Assembly (NCBI RefSeq): GCF_001982615.1
Contig: NZ_MLCO01000013.1
Span: forward strand, 1 to 64,000
DNA: 64,000 nt
Origin: Teichococcus deserti
GTDB lineage: Bacteria; Pseudomonadota; Alphaproteobacteria; Acetobacterales; Acetobacteraceae
Direction: 5' to 3'
Position 1 is the stretch's first letter; each line of letters begins with the position of its first letter. Of the stretch, positions 25,661 through 34,174 are shown one piece after another. Both the position numbers and the translations under genes were made by a program. The notes beneath the pieces are model-generated. The model had not been told where the DNA came from and searched no databases. It saw nothing but the letters and a program-made list of their open reading frames with translations.

Positions 25661-26878
25661 ATGACCGACAGCCCCGACGCCCTGGACCACGCCCCCGACC
25701 GCCCGCTGCTGCGCCTGCTGCCCGGGCGGGACCGCCGGGTGAAGGGCGGTCACCCCTGGGCCTATTCCAACGAGATCGCCATGACGCCGGCGGCGCGCGC
25801 CCTGCCGGCCGGCACGCCGATCCGGCTGGAGGGTGATGACGGCGCCAAATACGGCACCTGGCTGTTCAACCCGCACAGCCTGATCGCCGCGCGCTTCCTG
25901 TCGCCGCATCCGGGCATTGTGCTGGACAAGCGCTTCTTCCGCGGGCGCCTGGCCGACTGCATGGCGCTGCGCGACCGGCTGGTCGGCGCGCCCTATTACC
26001 GCCTGGTGCATGCCGAGGCTGACCGGCTGCCCGGGCTGGTGATCGACCGCTATGACGACGTGCTGGCGCTGCAGGCGAACAGCGCAGGGATGGAGCTGGC
26101 GACGCCGCTGCTGGTTGAGGCGCTGCGCGACCTGATCGGGCCGCGCGCCATCGTCGCCCGCAACGATGCCGGCACACGCAAGCTGGAAGGCCTGCCCGAG
26201 GAAAGCCGGCTGCTTCTGGGCGACGACGCCACGGCGCGGGTCCAGGAAGGCGGGCTGGATTTCTCCATCGACCTGCTGTCGGGCCAGAAGACCGGCTGGT
26301 TCTTCGACCAGCGCGACAACCGGCTGCGGGTGGCGGCGCTGAGCCGCGGCACAACGGTGCTGGACGCCTTCTGCCACACCGGCGGCTTCGGGCTGTTGGC
26401 GGCGGCGGCGGGTGCAGCCAAGGTGACCCTGCTGGACCGCAGCGAGCATGCACTGGCGCTGGCCATGGACACGGCGCAGCGGCATGGCTTCGGCGACCGG
26501 GTCTCGGCCGTGAAGGGCGAGGCGATGGAGACGCTGGAGCGGATGCTGAGCGAGGGGCAGCGCTTCGAGGTGGTGGTGGCCGACCCGCCGGCCTTCGCCA
26601 AGGCGCGCAAGGACCAGCCGGTGGCGATGAAGGCCTATGCGCGGTTGGCACGGATGGCCGCCGGGCTGGTGGCGCCAGGCGGCATTCTGTTTATCGCCTC
26701 CTGCTCGCATCACGTGTCGCCGGGCGACTTCACCGATGCGGTGGCGCATGGGATCAGCCGAACGCGGCGTCCTGCGCGACTGCTGGCAACGACCGGCGCC
26801 GGCCCCGATCATCCGGTGCATCCGCTGCTGCCGGAAAGCGCCTACCTCAAGGGCCTGCTGTTCCACCTGCCTGAATAA
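25661..26878 (+). CDS. rlmI: Class I SAM-dependent rRNA cytosine-C5 methyltransferase, RlmI-like
   Basis: A 405-residue protein with an N-terminal PUA-like domain (about residues 15-90), an EEHEE-like middle part, and a Rossmann methyltransferase domain. Motif I is LDAFCHTGGFGLLAA. Motif IV is VVADPPAFAKARKD. The Cys in FIASCSHHV lies at the motif VI position used by m5C methylases. RlmI methylates C1962 of 23S rRNA, near the intersubunit bridge. The QKTGWFFDQRDNR segment is diagnostic of the RlmI/RlmO group. A hairpin at 26892-26913 follows. The symbol is given by family resemblance. Confidence 0.86.
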   Translation: MTDSPDALDHAPDRPLLRLLPGRDRRVKGGHPWAYSNEIAMTPAARALPAGTPIRLEGDDGAKYGTWLFNPHSLIAARFLSPHPGIVLDKRFFRGRLADCMALRDRLVGAPYYRLVHAEADRLPGLVIDRYDDVLALQANSAGMELATPLLVEALRDLIGPRAIVARNDAGTRKLEGLPEESRLLLGDDATARVQEGGLDFSIDLLSGQKTGWFFDQRDNRLRVAALSRGTTVLDAFCHTGGFGLLAAAAGAAKVTLLDRSEHALALAMDTAQRHGFGDRVSAVKGEAMETLERMLSEGQRFEVVVADPPAFAKARKDQPVAMKAYARLARMAAGLVAPGGILFIASCSHHVSPGDFTDAVAHGISRTRRPARLLATTGAGPDHPVHPLLPESAYLKGLLFHLPE

Positions 26879-26891
26879 AAATAGAAGGGGG

Positions 26892-26913
26892 GCGGGGGAA
26901 TACTTTCCCCCGC
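26892..26913. terminator. Hairpin terminator between rlmI and tam
   Basis: Arms GCGGGGGAA (26892-26900) and TTCCCCCGC (26905-26913) with loop TACT, flanked by AAAAATAGAAG on the left and CTTTCTTG on the right. It lies between convergent stop codons. A related but imperfect palindrome occurs at 58081-58110. Confidence 0.8.
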
Positions 26914-26927
26914 GCTTTCTTGCTGTC

Positions 26928-27698
26928 TTACCTCGACGCCAGGATGAACAGCCGCCGGAAGGGCAGCAGCACGGTGCCGTCCGCCTGCACCGGGTAGTGC
27001 GGTCGCAGCTTATCAGCATAGTCCTGGAAAAAGTCTGGCCGCGCCGCTTCCGGTAAGGCGTCGAGATACGGCCGCAGGCTGGTGCCCATGGCCCATTGCA
27101 CGACGGGGTCCGGCCCCTTCAGCTGGTGGACGTATTCGGTGAACCAGAGCTCCAGCCGGGCAACGCGCGGCCGCAGCAGGTCGTAGTAGTCGCCGGCGCC
27201 CAGGATCGGCGGCGCCGATCGGATACCGGCGAGCCGGTCCGACCAGGCTGGGCTGGCGGCGAGCTCGTCCTGCAGGGCGCGCAGCGGTGCGGCGTGCATG
27301 GCAGGCATCTGCACCGCAAGCGCCCCGCCAGGCGCCAGGGCGCCGAGCAGCCGCGAAAAGAGCGCCGCATGGTCCGGCAGCCAATGCAGCGCGGCATTGG
27401 TGAAGATGACATCGACCGGCGCGGCGGGGGACCAGCTGGCGATGTCGGCCTGCTCGGTCGGGAAGCCGGCGGCTTCGGCCTTGGCCAGCATGGCGGCCGA
27501 GCCGTCGATGCCGCGGATCTCGGCGCCAGGGAAGCGGGCGGCGAGCAGCGGCAGGGCATTGCCGGCGCCGCAGCCGAGATCGACGACGCGGCCGGGGCCC
27601 GGATGCTCGATGCGGGCGATCAGGTCAATCGCCGGGCGCAGACGCTCATCGGCGAAGCGCAGGTATTGCTCGGGGTTCCAGCTGGGATTGGCGCTCAT
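26928..27698 (-). CDS. tam: Trans-aconitate 2-methyltransferase
   Basis: A 256-residue SAM methyltransferase that esterifies trans-aconitate, a spontaneous by-product of the citrate cycle that inhibits aconitase. The N-terminus WNPEQYLRFADERLRPAIDL, motif I VVDLGCGAGNALPLLAARFP, and FTNAALHWLPDH match Tam closely. The ATG at 27696-27698 overlaps the stop of the upstream 61-residue membrane protein gene, so the two are coupled. The much longer upstream frame is not used. Confidence 0.92.
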   Translation of the reverse strand: MSANPSWNPEQYLRFADERLRPAIDLIARIEHPGPGRVVDLGCGAGNALPLLAARFPGAEIRGIDGSAAMLAKAEAAGFPTEQADIASWSPAAPVDVIFTNAALHWLPDHAALFSRLLGALAPGGALAVQMPAMHAAPLRALQDELAASPAWSDRLAGIRSAPPILGAGDYYDLLRPRVARLELWFTEYVHQLKGPDPVVQWAMGTSLRPYLDALPEAARPDFFQDYADKLRPHYPVQADGTVLLPFRRLFILASR

Positions 27699-27880
27699 CG
27701 AGGCAGGGTCCGGTCGAAATGCCGCTTCACCAGCAGCAGGCCATAGCCGACGGCGACCACGAAGAGGCCGAAGCCGAGATCCTGGGTGGTGACCAGGGTG
27801 ATGTCGTCGCGCGCCAGCAGCAGGCCCATCACGGCCAGGATGCCGGCGCCGACCAGGCGCAGGACGTCGATCAGGGGCAT
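27695..27880 (-). CDS. Small two-helix membrane protein
   Basis: A 61-residue protein with two predicted membrane helices, LRLVGAGILAVMGLLLA and LGFGLFVVAVGYGLLLV, joined by a short polar loop with DDITLVTTQD. The C-terminus is basic. I do not recognise a family. Its stop codon overlaps the tam ATG (four bases), which argues that it is a real translated gene in the tam unit. Confidence 0.7.
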   Translation of the reverse strand: MPLIDVLRLVGAGILAVMGLLLARDDITLVTTQDLGFGLFVVAVGYGLLLVKRHFDRTLPR

Positions 27881-27998
27881 GGTCCATCTCCCTCATGCGG
27901 CCCGGGCCAGGGGCGGCCGGCCTGGGCGGATGGCGCCGCCGCGGGCAGGCCGCGGCGGCGGGGCAGGGAGCGGCAGCTGTGCTCCCCTGGAAAGAAAA

Positions 27999-28790
27999 TC
28001 AGGCGGCGACCCAGCCACCGTCGATCGACAGGGCAGAGCCGTTCACGCCGCCGCTGCCCGGGCCGCAGAGATAGAGCGCCATATGGGCGACCTCGTCCAC
28101 CTCGACCCAGCGCTTGCTCGGCTGCTTGGCCAGCAGGAAGTCCTTCAGCGCCACCTCCTCGCTGACGCCATGCTTCTCGGCGAGCGCCGCGACCTGCTTC
28201 TCGGCCAGCGGGGTGCGGACGAAGCCTGGGCAGATGGCGTTGCAGGTGACGTCGGTCTGGGCGATCTCGAGCGCGATCACCTTGGTCATGCCGACCACGC
28301 CATGCTTGGCGGCAACATAGGCAACCTTCTCCGGCGAGCCGACCAGTCCATGCGCCGAGGCGATGTTGATGATCCGCCCCCAGCCACGCGCCTGCATCCC
28401 CTTCAGCACCGCCTTGCTGGCATGGAAGTTTGAGGAAAGGTTGATGGCGATGATGGCGTCCCACTTGGCGTCCGGGAACTCCTCCACCCGGCTGGTGAAC
28501 TGGATGCCGGCATTGTTCACCAGGATGTCGACCTGGCCGAGCGCAGTCTCCGCTTCGGCGACCATGGCGCGCACCTGGGCCGGGTCCGAGAGGTCCGCGG
28601 CGGAATGCGGCGGCTCGGCGGCACCCACCTCGGCCACGGCACGGCGGGCGGCGGCGATCTCCTCGGGCGAGCCGAAGCCGTTCAGCATCACCTTCGCCCC
28701 GGCCGCGGCCAGCAGCCGGGCGATGCCAAGCCCGATGCCGCTGGTGGAGCCGGTGACCAGGGCGGTGCGGCCCTTCAGACTCTGTTCCAT
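27999..28790 (-). CDS. bdhA: 3-hydroxybutyrate dehydrogenase
   Basis: A 263-residue short-chain dehydrogenase that interconverts 3-hydroxybutyrate and acetoacetate with NAD, linked to polyhydroxybutyrate turnover. Seen are the cofactor loop TGSTSGIGLGIA (residues 14-25), NNAGIQFTSRVEEFP, and the catalytic Ser, Tyr and Lys in IASAHGLVGSPEKVAYVAAKHG. The AEKQVAALAEKHGVSEE lid and NGSALSIDGGW end are typical of the hydroxybutyrate group rather than generic SDRs. It lies 32 bases after the flavoprotein gene's stop on the same strand. Confidence 0.93.
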   Translation of the reverse strand: MEQSLKGRTALVTGSTSGIGLGIARLLAAAGAKVMLNGFGSPEEIAAARRAVAEVGAAEPPHSAADLSDPAQVRAMVAEAETALGQVDILVNNAGIQFTSRVEEFPDAKWDAIIAINLSSNFHASKAVLKGMQARGWGRIINIASAHGLVGSPEKVAYVAAKHGVVGMTKVIALEIAQTDVTCNAICPGFVRTPLAEKQVAALAEKHGVSEEVALKDFLLAKQPSKRWVEVDEVAHMALYLCGPGSGGVNGSALSIDGGWVAA

Positions 28791-28822
28791 GCGCAGTTTC
28801 CCTTGCTGAAAGCGATCGGATG

Positions 28823-30268
28823 TCAGGGCAGCAGGCGCAGCCAGCCGGCGAGCGTCCTGGCCCAGGGGGGGGCGAGCTTCCCGCCGAAGGGCGTGGCTGG
28901 ATAGATCGATCCGGCGCTGGACTGGGCTGCGTGCACCGCTGCCTCAGCGCGGCTCGGCGCCGGCAGGGAAAGGTTGGCCAGGGCGTCGAGCGGCAGGCGG
29001 CGGCCGATCATCAGGCTGAGCAGGCCGGCAAGCTCCGGCGCGCCCTGGCCCAGGATGCCGGCGCCGAGCAGGGTGCCGCGGCCATCCACCACAAGCCGGA
29101 CCAGCCCCTCGGTCGCGCCTTCGGCGATGGCCTGGTCATTGCCGGCAAAGGGCTGGCGCAGGATGCGAGGGTCGTGGCCGGCGGCGCGGGCCTCGGCCTC
29201 GGTCAGGCCGATCTGCGCCAGGGCGGGCGCGGTGGCGATGGCGCGTGGGCTGGCGCGCCCGTCCAGCCGGACGGGCAGGCGGAACAGCATGCTGTGGGCG
29301 ATCACCGCGGCATGCGCGCCGGCAGCCTGGCCGGGCCGCAGTCCTTCGGGATCGGCGATGTCACCGGCTGCCCAGATGCGGCGGTTGGTCAGGCTGCGCA
29401 GGTCGGCGCCGGTGGCGACGCCCCGGGAGGTGGCGCGGATGCCGCCGGCGGCGAGGTCGAGCGGCGCCAGCCGCGGCGCCTGGCCGAGCGCGAAGAGGAG
29501 GTGCGAGCCAGCGATGCGGGCGCCGCCCTCGAGCACCGCGGCGAGGCCGGCTTCGGCCGGCTCCAGCGCCGCGACCGGGCTGTTCTCCAGGATCTCGATG
29601 CCATCCGCCCGCAGCGCCTCCCGCAGCGGCTGGCGCAGTTCGGGCTCTTCCGTCTCCAGGAGGTTGGGGCTCGGCACGACCAGGGTGACGCGGCAGCCGA
29701 GCCGCGCGAAGGCCTGGGCCAGCTCGACGCCGCGCGCCGTGCCACCCAGCACCAGCAGATGCGCCGGCGGCGCTTGCAGGCCGAGTAGCGAATCCTCCGT
29801 CAGCCAGGGCAGGCCGACCATGCCGGGCAGGTCAGGCAGCACCGGGGCGGTGCCGGCGGCGATGACGGCGCGCCGGAAGCTGTGCACGCGACCGGCGGCC
29901 TCAAGGCGGTCAGGGCCGGTGAAATGCGCCGACGCCTGGATCAGCGTCACGCCATGCCGCTGCAGCGCGGCGGCGGAGGCAGGCGGCGCCGCCTCGGCGA
30001 CGGCGCGGCGCAGATGCGCCTGCACGGCGGCCCAATCGACGGCGACCGGCCCGATGGACAGGCCGAAGCGCGTCGCGTTGCGCAGGTCTGCGGCACGGTG
30101 CGCAGCGGCGAGCAGGGCGGCGACGGCGACAGTGCCGCCTTGAGGAGAGGAATCGGCCGAGGCCTCGCGCTCGAACAGCGCCACCTTGAGGCCAAGGGCG
30201 GCGGCCTGGGCTGCCACCGAGAGCCCGGCCGCGCCGGCCCCGATGATCGCCAGGTCGTGGTCAGGCAT
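28823..30268 (-). CDS. FAD-dependent pyridine nucleotide oxidoreductase, disulfide reductase fold without redox cysteines
   Basis: A 481-residue flavoprotein with the class I disulfide reductase architecture: an FAD loop IIGAGAAGLSVAAQA at the N-terminus, an NAD loop LLVLGGTARGVELAQAF in the middle, the second FAD motif IWAAGDIADPEGL, and a C-terminal dimerisation domain. The CxxxxC redox pair expected after the GG near residue 43 is missing (GGTVAVAALLAAAHRAA), with an apparent short deletion. The C-terminal HPT His is also absent (LPAPSRAEA). It cannot work as a dihydrolipoamide, mercuric or glutathione reductase. The start at 30266-30268 follows GAGGAA. Function unknown; it lies directly before bdhA. 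Confidence 0.82.
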   Translation of the reverse strand: MPDHDLAIIGAGAAGLSVAAQAAALGLKVALFEREASADSSPQGGTVAVAALLAAAHRAADLRNATRFGLSIGPVAVDWAAVQAHLRRAVAEAAPPASAAALQRHGVTLIQASAHFTGPDRLEAAGRVHSFRRAVIAAGTAPVLPDLPGMVGLPWLTEDSLLGLQAPPAHLLVLGGTARGVELAQAFARLGCRVTLVVPSPNLLETEEPELRQPLREALRADGIEILENSPVAALEPAEAGLAAVLEGGARIAGSHLLFALGQAPRLAPLDLAAGGIRATSRGVATGADLRSLTNRRIWAAGDIADPEGLRPGQAAGAHAAVIAHSMLFRLPVRLDGRASPRAIATAPALAQIGLTEAEARAAGHDPRILRQPFAGNDQAIAEGATEGLVRLVVDGRGTLLGAGILGQGAPELAGLLSLMIGRRLPLDALANLSLPAPSRAEAAVHAAQSSAGSIYPATPFGGKLAPPWARTLAGWLRLLP

Positions 30269-30663
30269 CGGCTCGCATTCCTCTTCCGCGCGGGAGGGCA
30301 GGAAGCCGGGGTCAGCGCCCCGCGCCAGCGCGCCGCCCCGCCGGTCCCTGCGATTCGAGGCGCCGCCGGCTGGCGCGGGGTCCGGCAGGCGGCGGGCAGG
30401 GGGCTGGCGCGCCAGAGATGGGGCGGCATGAGCGCGGCTGGAAGGGCGAAAACAGTCTCTCGCGGCAGGTTTTCTGCTCGAAATGGGCATCGGCCGCTGC
30501 GACGGGGCCAGGCCATGCCGTCTGCGGTTGACGGGGGGGGAGGCGGCTCCCTATACGTCGCCACCTTCGCCGGACCTGCTTGCAGGCAGTCCGGTCTGTG
30601 CCGTGGCGGTTCCTCGATCGGAGGCGGCGCGGTCCCGATCTCGATCTTACGGAGTAGCGCGTC
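30269..30663. promoter_or_regulatory. 395-base intergenic region with rpmH promoter
   Basis: This gap separates the divergent flavoprotein and rpmH. A promoter for rpmH is visible: TTGACG at 30528-30533 and TATACG at 30552-30557, 18 bases apart. The leader of about 100 bases includes an imperfect hairpin from CCGGAC (near 30579) to GTCCGG (near 30598). No DnaA-box cluster was seen, although rpmH often lies near oriC in other bacteria. The remaining sequence is GC-rich and without a convincing gene. Confidence 0.6.
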
Positions 30664-30798
30664 GTGAAGCGTACTTATCAGCCGTCCAAGCTCGTCCGGA
30701 AGCGCCGGCATGGTTTCCGCGCCCGCATGGCGACGGTGGGTGGCCGCAATGTCCTGGCCAACCGTCGCTCCAAGGGCCGCAAGAAGCTCTCCGCCTGA
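30664..30798 (+). CDS. rpmH: 50S ribosomal protein L34
   Basis: A 44-residue basic protein, with [20 protein letters not shown] at the start and [13 protein letters not shown] at the end, the full L34 sequence. The start codon is GTG at 30664, preceded by GGAG nine bases upstream. It opens the conserved run rpmH-rnpA-yidD-yidC. rnpA begins 31 bases after the stop. Confidence 0.98.
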   Translation: MKRTYQPSKLVRKRRHGFRARMATVGGRNVLANRRSKGRKKLSA

Positions 30799-30829
30799 GC
30801 TCAGGCCGCATTCCGGCATCGCGTGCTGC

Positions 30830-31270
30830 ATGGCCTCGCCGCCTCGCCTGAAGCGGCGGCGCGAATTCCTTCGCGTCGCCGGCAAGGGTAGCCGCGCCGC
30901 AAGGCCGAGCCTGGTGTTGCAGGCCCTGCCGGGAACGGCGGGGCCGCTGCGCGTTGGCTTCACCGCGACCAAGAAGCTGGGCAATGCCGTGGTGCGCAAC
31001 CGCACCAAGCGGCGCCTGCGCGAAGCCGCCCGGCTGCTGCTGGGCGAGGGCGCGCCGGAAGGCTGGGACCTGGTCCTGGTTGGCCGCGAAGGCACCGCCG
31101 GCCGCCCCTTCGAGTTGCTGCAGGCCGATCTGCGCGGTGCGCTGCGCCAGGCGGGCGTGTTGCCTGGCGGCAAGCCGCGGCGCGAGGCAGGCCCGACCCC
31201 GCCGGCCGAGGATGGACCTCAGCCCCTGCCTGGGCCCCTGGCTGCTGCCGACGGCCCCTTGGGGCCATGA
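30830..31270 (+). CDS. rnpA: Ribonuclease P protein component
   Basis: A 146-residue protein that binds RNase P RNA and helps trim tRNA 5' ends. The signature is [25 protein letters not shown], with the RNR-type basic helix. An N-terminal [14 protein letters not shown] and a Pro-rich tail of about 35 residues flank it. The start at 30830 is chosen because the longer frame overlaps rpmH. Its end overlaps yidD by four bases, the usual arrangement. Confidence 0.95.
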   Translation: MASPPRLKRRREFLRVAGKGSRAARPSLVLQALPGTAGPLRVGFTATKKLGNAVVRNRTKRRLREAARLLLGEGAPEGWDLVLVGREGTAGRPFELLQADLRGALRQAGVLPGGKPRREAGPTPPAEDGPQPLPGPLAAADGPLGP

Positions 31271-31614
31271 ACCGGCTGCGGCGTGACTTTCGTACTGATC
31301 CGGCGGCCTGGCTGCTGAAGGGTGCGGTGCGTGGCTACCAGCTGACCCTGCGGGGGGTGATCGGCAGCCATTGCCGCTTCTACCCGCATTGCAGCGCCTA
31401 TGCGATCGAGGCGCTGGACGAGCATGGCGCGGCCGGGGGTTCCTGGCTCGCCGCGCGGCGCATCCTGCGCTGCCACCCCTGGCATCCCGGCGGCTACGAT
31501 CCCGTGCCCGCCGCGAAGCCTGGCGTGGCGGCGCCGCATGATTCCTCCGAGGCGCCCCCCGCGGCGTCCTCCCCCTGCCCGCCGCCTCGCGCGGTGGCCC
31601 ACACCAAGGCCTGA
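31267..31614 (+). CDS. yidD: Membrane protein insertion efficiency factor YidD
   Basis: A 115-residue protein that assists YidC/Sec-dependent membrane insertion. The family core is complete: [20 protein letters not shown], then [20 protein letters not shown] and [17 protein letters not shown], with the conserved Cys residues. The C-terminal 40 residues are a Pro/Ala-rich tail beyond the usual length. It starts inside the rnpA stop (ATGA) and is followed after 13 bases by yidC, so the genes are coupled. Confidence 0.95.
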   Translation: MNRLRRDFRTDPAAWLLKGAVRGYQLTLRGVIGSHCRFYPHCSAYAIEALDEHGAAGGSWLAARRILRCHPWHPGGYDPVPAAKPGVAAPHDSSEAPPAASSPCPPPRAVAHTKA

Positions 31615-31627
31615 CGGCACGGATCCG

Positions 31628-33400
31628 ATGGACCAGAAGCGACTTCTCGCCGCGATTGCGATTTCGATCGGCATCCTGCTGGCTTTCGACCTTTGGAAGC
31701 GGGAGACCACCCCGCCGGCGCCAACCCCTGCGGCTGTCAGCCAGCAGGCGCCTGCCGCCCCGGCGGCGCCCAACGCGGCGGTGACGCCGGCCAATCCGGG
31801 TGGCACCGATGCGACGGTGGCCGCCCAGGCCAACCGACCCGCGCCGCAGCGCCTGCAGATCGACAGCCCGCGCCTGTCCGGCAGCCTGCTGCTGCGCGGC
31901 GCCCGGCTGGACGACCTGATCCTGAAGGACTACCGCGAGACGGTGGCCCCGGGCTCGCCGCAGGTGCGCCTGTTGGCGCCGCGCGAGGAACTGCAGCCCT
32001 ATTTCGCGCAGTGGGGCTGGTCCTCGGCCGATGGCCGCACCCGCGTCCCCGACAGCGAGACCGACTGGACCGCCAGCGGCGGCCCCCTGGGTCCCGACAG
32101 CCCGGTGACGCTGTCCTGGGACAACGGCCAGGGCCAGACCTTCCAGATCCTCGTCAGCCTCGACCGCAACTACATGTTCCAGGTCGAGCAGAAGGTGGTG
32201 AACAACGGCGCCGAGCCGGTTCAGGTGCTGCCCTGGACCCGCGTCCGCCGCGAGCGCACGCCCCAGGTCGCCGGCTTCTACATCCTGCATGAGGGCTTCG
32301 TCGGCGTGCTGAACGGCCGCCTGAACGAGCAGACCTATAGCCATGCCAAGGACGAGGCCGCCAAGGCGGCCGGCGTCGCGCTGAACCAGGAGACCAGCGG
32401 CGGCTGGGCCGGCTTCACCGACAAGTACTGGCTGACGGCGATCAGCCCGGTCGACGCGGCGCAGCCGCTGAAGACCGCCTGGCGGCATGTCTCGGAGAGC
32501 GGGCAGGATCGGTGGCAGGTCGACTTCACCACCCCGGCCCCGCAGTCGATTGGCGCCGGCGGCAATGGCGTGATGTCCACGCGGCTCTTTGCCGGCGCCA
32601 AGGAAGTGCACCTGCTGGATGCCTACCGCGACAACCTGGGCATCACCGACTTCGATAAGGCGATTGACTTCGGCTGGTTCTATTTCCTGACCAAGCCGTT
32701 CTTCTATGCGCTCGACTACCTGTTCAAGCTGCTCGGCAATTTCGGCCTAGCCATCCTCCTGTTCACGGTGGCGCTGAAGCTCGCCTTCTTCCCGCTGGCC
32801 AACAAGGCCTACAAGTCGATGGCGCGGATGAAGGTCCTGACGCCGAAGATGACCGAGATCCGGGAGCGCTATAAGGACGACCCGGCCAAGGCGCAGGCCG
32901 AGATGATGGCGCTGTACCGGACCGAGAAGGTCAATCCGGCCTCGGGCTGCCTGCCCATGCTGATCCAGATCCCGGTGTTCTTCGCGCTCTACAAGGTGCT
33001 GTTCGTCACCATCGAGATGCGGCATGCGCCCTTCTTCGGCTGGATCCGCGACCTGTCGGCGCCCGATCCGACCAACCTGTTCAACCTCTTCGGCCTGATC
33101 CCCTGGGATCCGCCGGCGATGCTGCACATGCCGGTCTGGGCGCTGATTATGGGCCTGACCATGTTCTTCCAGCAGAAGCTGAACCCGGCGCCGGCCGACC
33201 CGATCCAGGCCAAGCTGTTCACCTTCATGCCGATCATCTTCACCTTCATGCTGGCGAGCTTCCCGGCCGGCCTGGTGATCTACTGGTCCTGGAACAACCT
33301 GCTGTCGATCGCGCAGCAGGCCTATATCATGCGCCACGAGCGAGAGGCCCGTAAGCGCGAGAAGGCGGCCGGCAAGCTGCCGGCGAAGGCCAAGGGATGA
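31628..33400 (+). CDS. yidC: Membrane protein insertase YidC
   Basis: A 590-residue inner-membrane insertase. The first helix is residues 6-22 (LLAAIAISIGILLAFDL). A large periplasmic beta domain of about 330 residues follows, after a Pro/Ala-rich linker. The conserved five-helix core holds LFTVALKLAFFPLANKAYKS, the cytoplasmic hairpin MKVLTPKMTEIRERYKDD, GCLPMLIQIPVFFALYKVL, and the final YWSWNNLLSIAQQ. The basic tail ends KLPAKAKG. Its last codon overlaps yihA by four bases. Confidence 0.97.
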   Translation: MDQKRLLAAIAISIGILLAFDLWKRETTPPAPTPAAVSQQAPAAPAAPNAAVTPANPGGTDATVAAQANRPAPQRLQIDSPRLSGSLLLRGARLDDLILKDYRETVAPGSPQVRLLAPREELQPYFAQWGWSSADGRTRVPDSETDWTASGGPLGPDSPVTLSWDNGQGQTFQILVSLDRNYMFQVEQKVVNNGAEPVQVLPWTRVRRERTPQVAGFYILHEGFVGVLNGRLNEQTYSHAKDEAAKAAGVALNQETSGGWAGFTDKYWLTAISPVDAAQPLKTAWRHVSESGQDRWQVDFTTPAPQSIGAGGNGVMSTRLFAGAKEVHLLDAYRDNLGITDFDKAIDFGWFYFLTKPFFYALDYLFKLLGNFGLAILLFTVALKLAFFPLANKAYKSMARMKVLTPKMTEIRERYKDDPAKAQAEMMALYRTEKVNPASGCLPMLIQIPVFFALYKVLFVTIEMRHAPFFGWIRDLSAPDPTNLFNLFGLIPWDPPAMLHMPVWALIMGLTMFFQQKLNPAPADPIQAKLFTFMPIIFTFMLASFPAGLVIYWSWNNLLSIAQQAYIMRHEREARKREKAAGKLPAKAKG

Positions 33401-34077
33401 GCGGGGGCCTGCTCGACGCGCGCGACGAGGGCGAGCGCGCGGCGCTGATCGAGGAGGGGCGGCTGCTGTTCTGCCGCCCCTGCGACTTCTACTTCGCCGC
33501 GCAGAAGCTGGAGCAGCTGCCGCCCTCTGAGCTGCCGGAGGTGGCCTTCTGCGGCCGCTCCAACGTGGGCAAGTCGTCGCTGGTCAATGCGCTGACCGGA
33601 CAGACCGCGCTGGCCCGCGTCTCCAGCACGCCGGGCCGCACCAAGCAGCTGAACTTCTTCAACCTGGGTGGCCGCCTGGCGCTGGTCGACATGCCCGGCT
33701 ACGGCTACGCCCAGGCCGCGAAGAGCGTGAAGGAGGACTGGCAGGGGCTGATGTTCGACTTCCTGCGCGGCCGGCCGAACCTGCGCCGCGTGGTGCTGCT
33801 GATGGATGCCCGGATCGAGACCAAGGCCAGCGACCTGGCCGCGATGAAGCTGCTGAGCGACGCCGCGGTGATCTTCCAGATCGTGCTGACCAAGGCCGAT
33901 GACGTGAAGCCCGGACCTCTGGCGCGCCGCCAGGAAGAGGTGCAGGGGCTGATCCGCAAGAACACCGCCGCCCATCCGCTGCTGATCACCACCAGCAGCC
34001 GCAGCGGCGACGGCATGGCCGAGCTCCGCGCCGAGCTCGCCGCCCTGGCCGAGCCGGCGGCGCCCCCGGCCGGCTGA
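33397..34077 (+). CDS. engB: Ribosome biogenesis GTP-binding protein YihA/YsxC
   Basis: A 226-residue small GTPase needed for large-subunit maturation. G1 is [16 protein letters not shown], the switch region is [13 protein letters not shown]3 is [10 protein letters not shown]4 is TKADDVK, and G5 is TSSRSGDG. The N-terminal [20 protein letters not shown] is typical. It begins within the yidC stop and closes the rpmH-led unit. argB follows after 97 bases. Confidence 0.96.
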   Translation: MSGGLLDARDEGERAALIEEGRLLFCRPCDFYFAAQKLEQLPPSELPEVAFCGRSNVGKSSLVNALTGQTALARVSSTPGRTKQLNFFNLGGRLALVDMPGYGYAQAAKSVKEDWQGLMFDFLRGRPNLRRVVLLMDARIETKASDLAAMKLLSDAAVIFQIVLTKADDVKPGPLARRQEEVQGLIRKNTAAHPLLITTSSRSGDGMAELRAELAALAEPAAPPAG

Positions 34078-34174
34078 GCCGACCGGGCGGGCCGTCATCG
34101 GCCCGCCCCTTGACCCTTTCGCCTGGCTTCCCGTAAGGCGGAGCGCCACACGGGACCGGACGAGAGCCAGGGTC

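Noticed and set aside
30269-30663. Possible replication origin near rpmH
   Set aside because: No cluster of DnaA boxes, no AT-rich unwinding region and no dnaA or dnaN nearby; in this class rpmH is often away from oriC.
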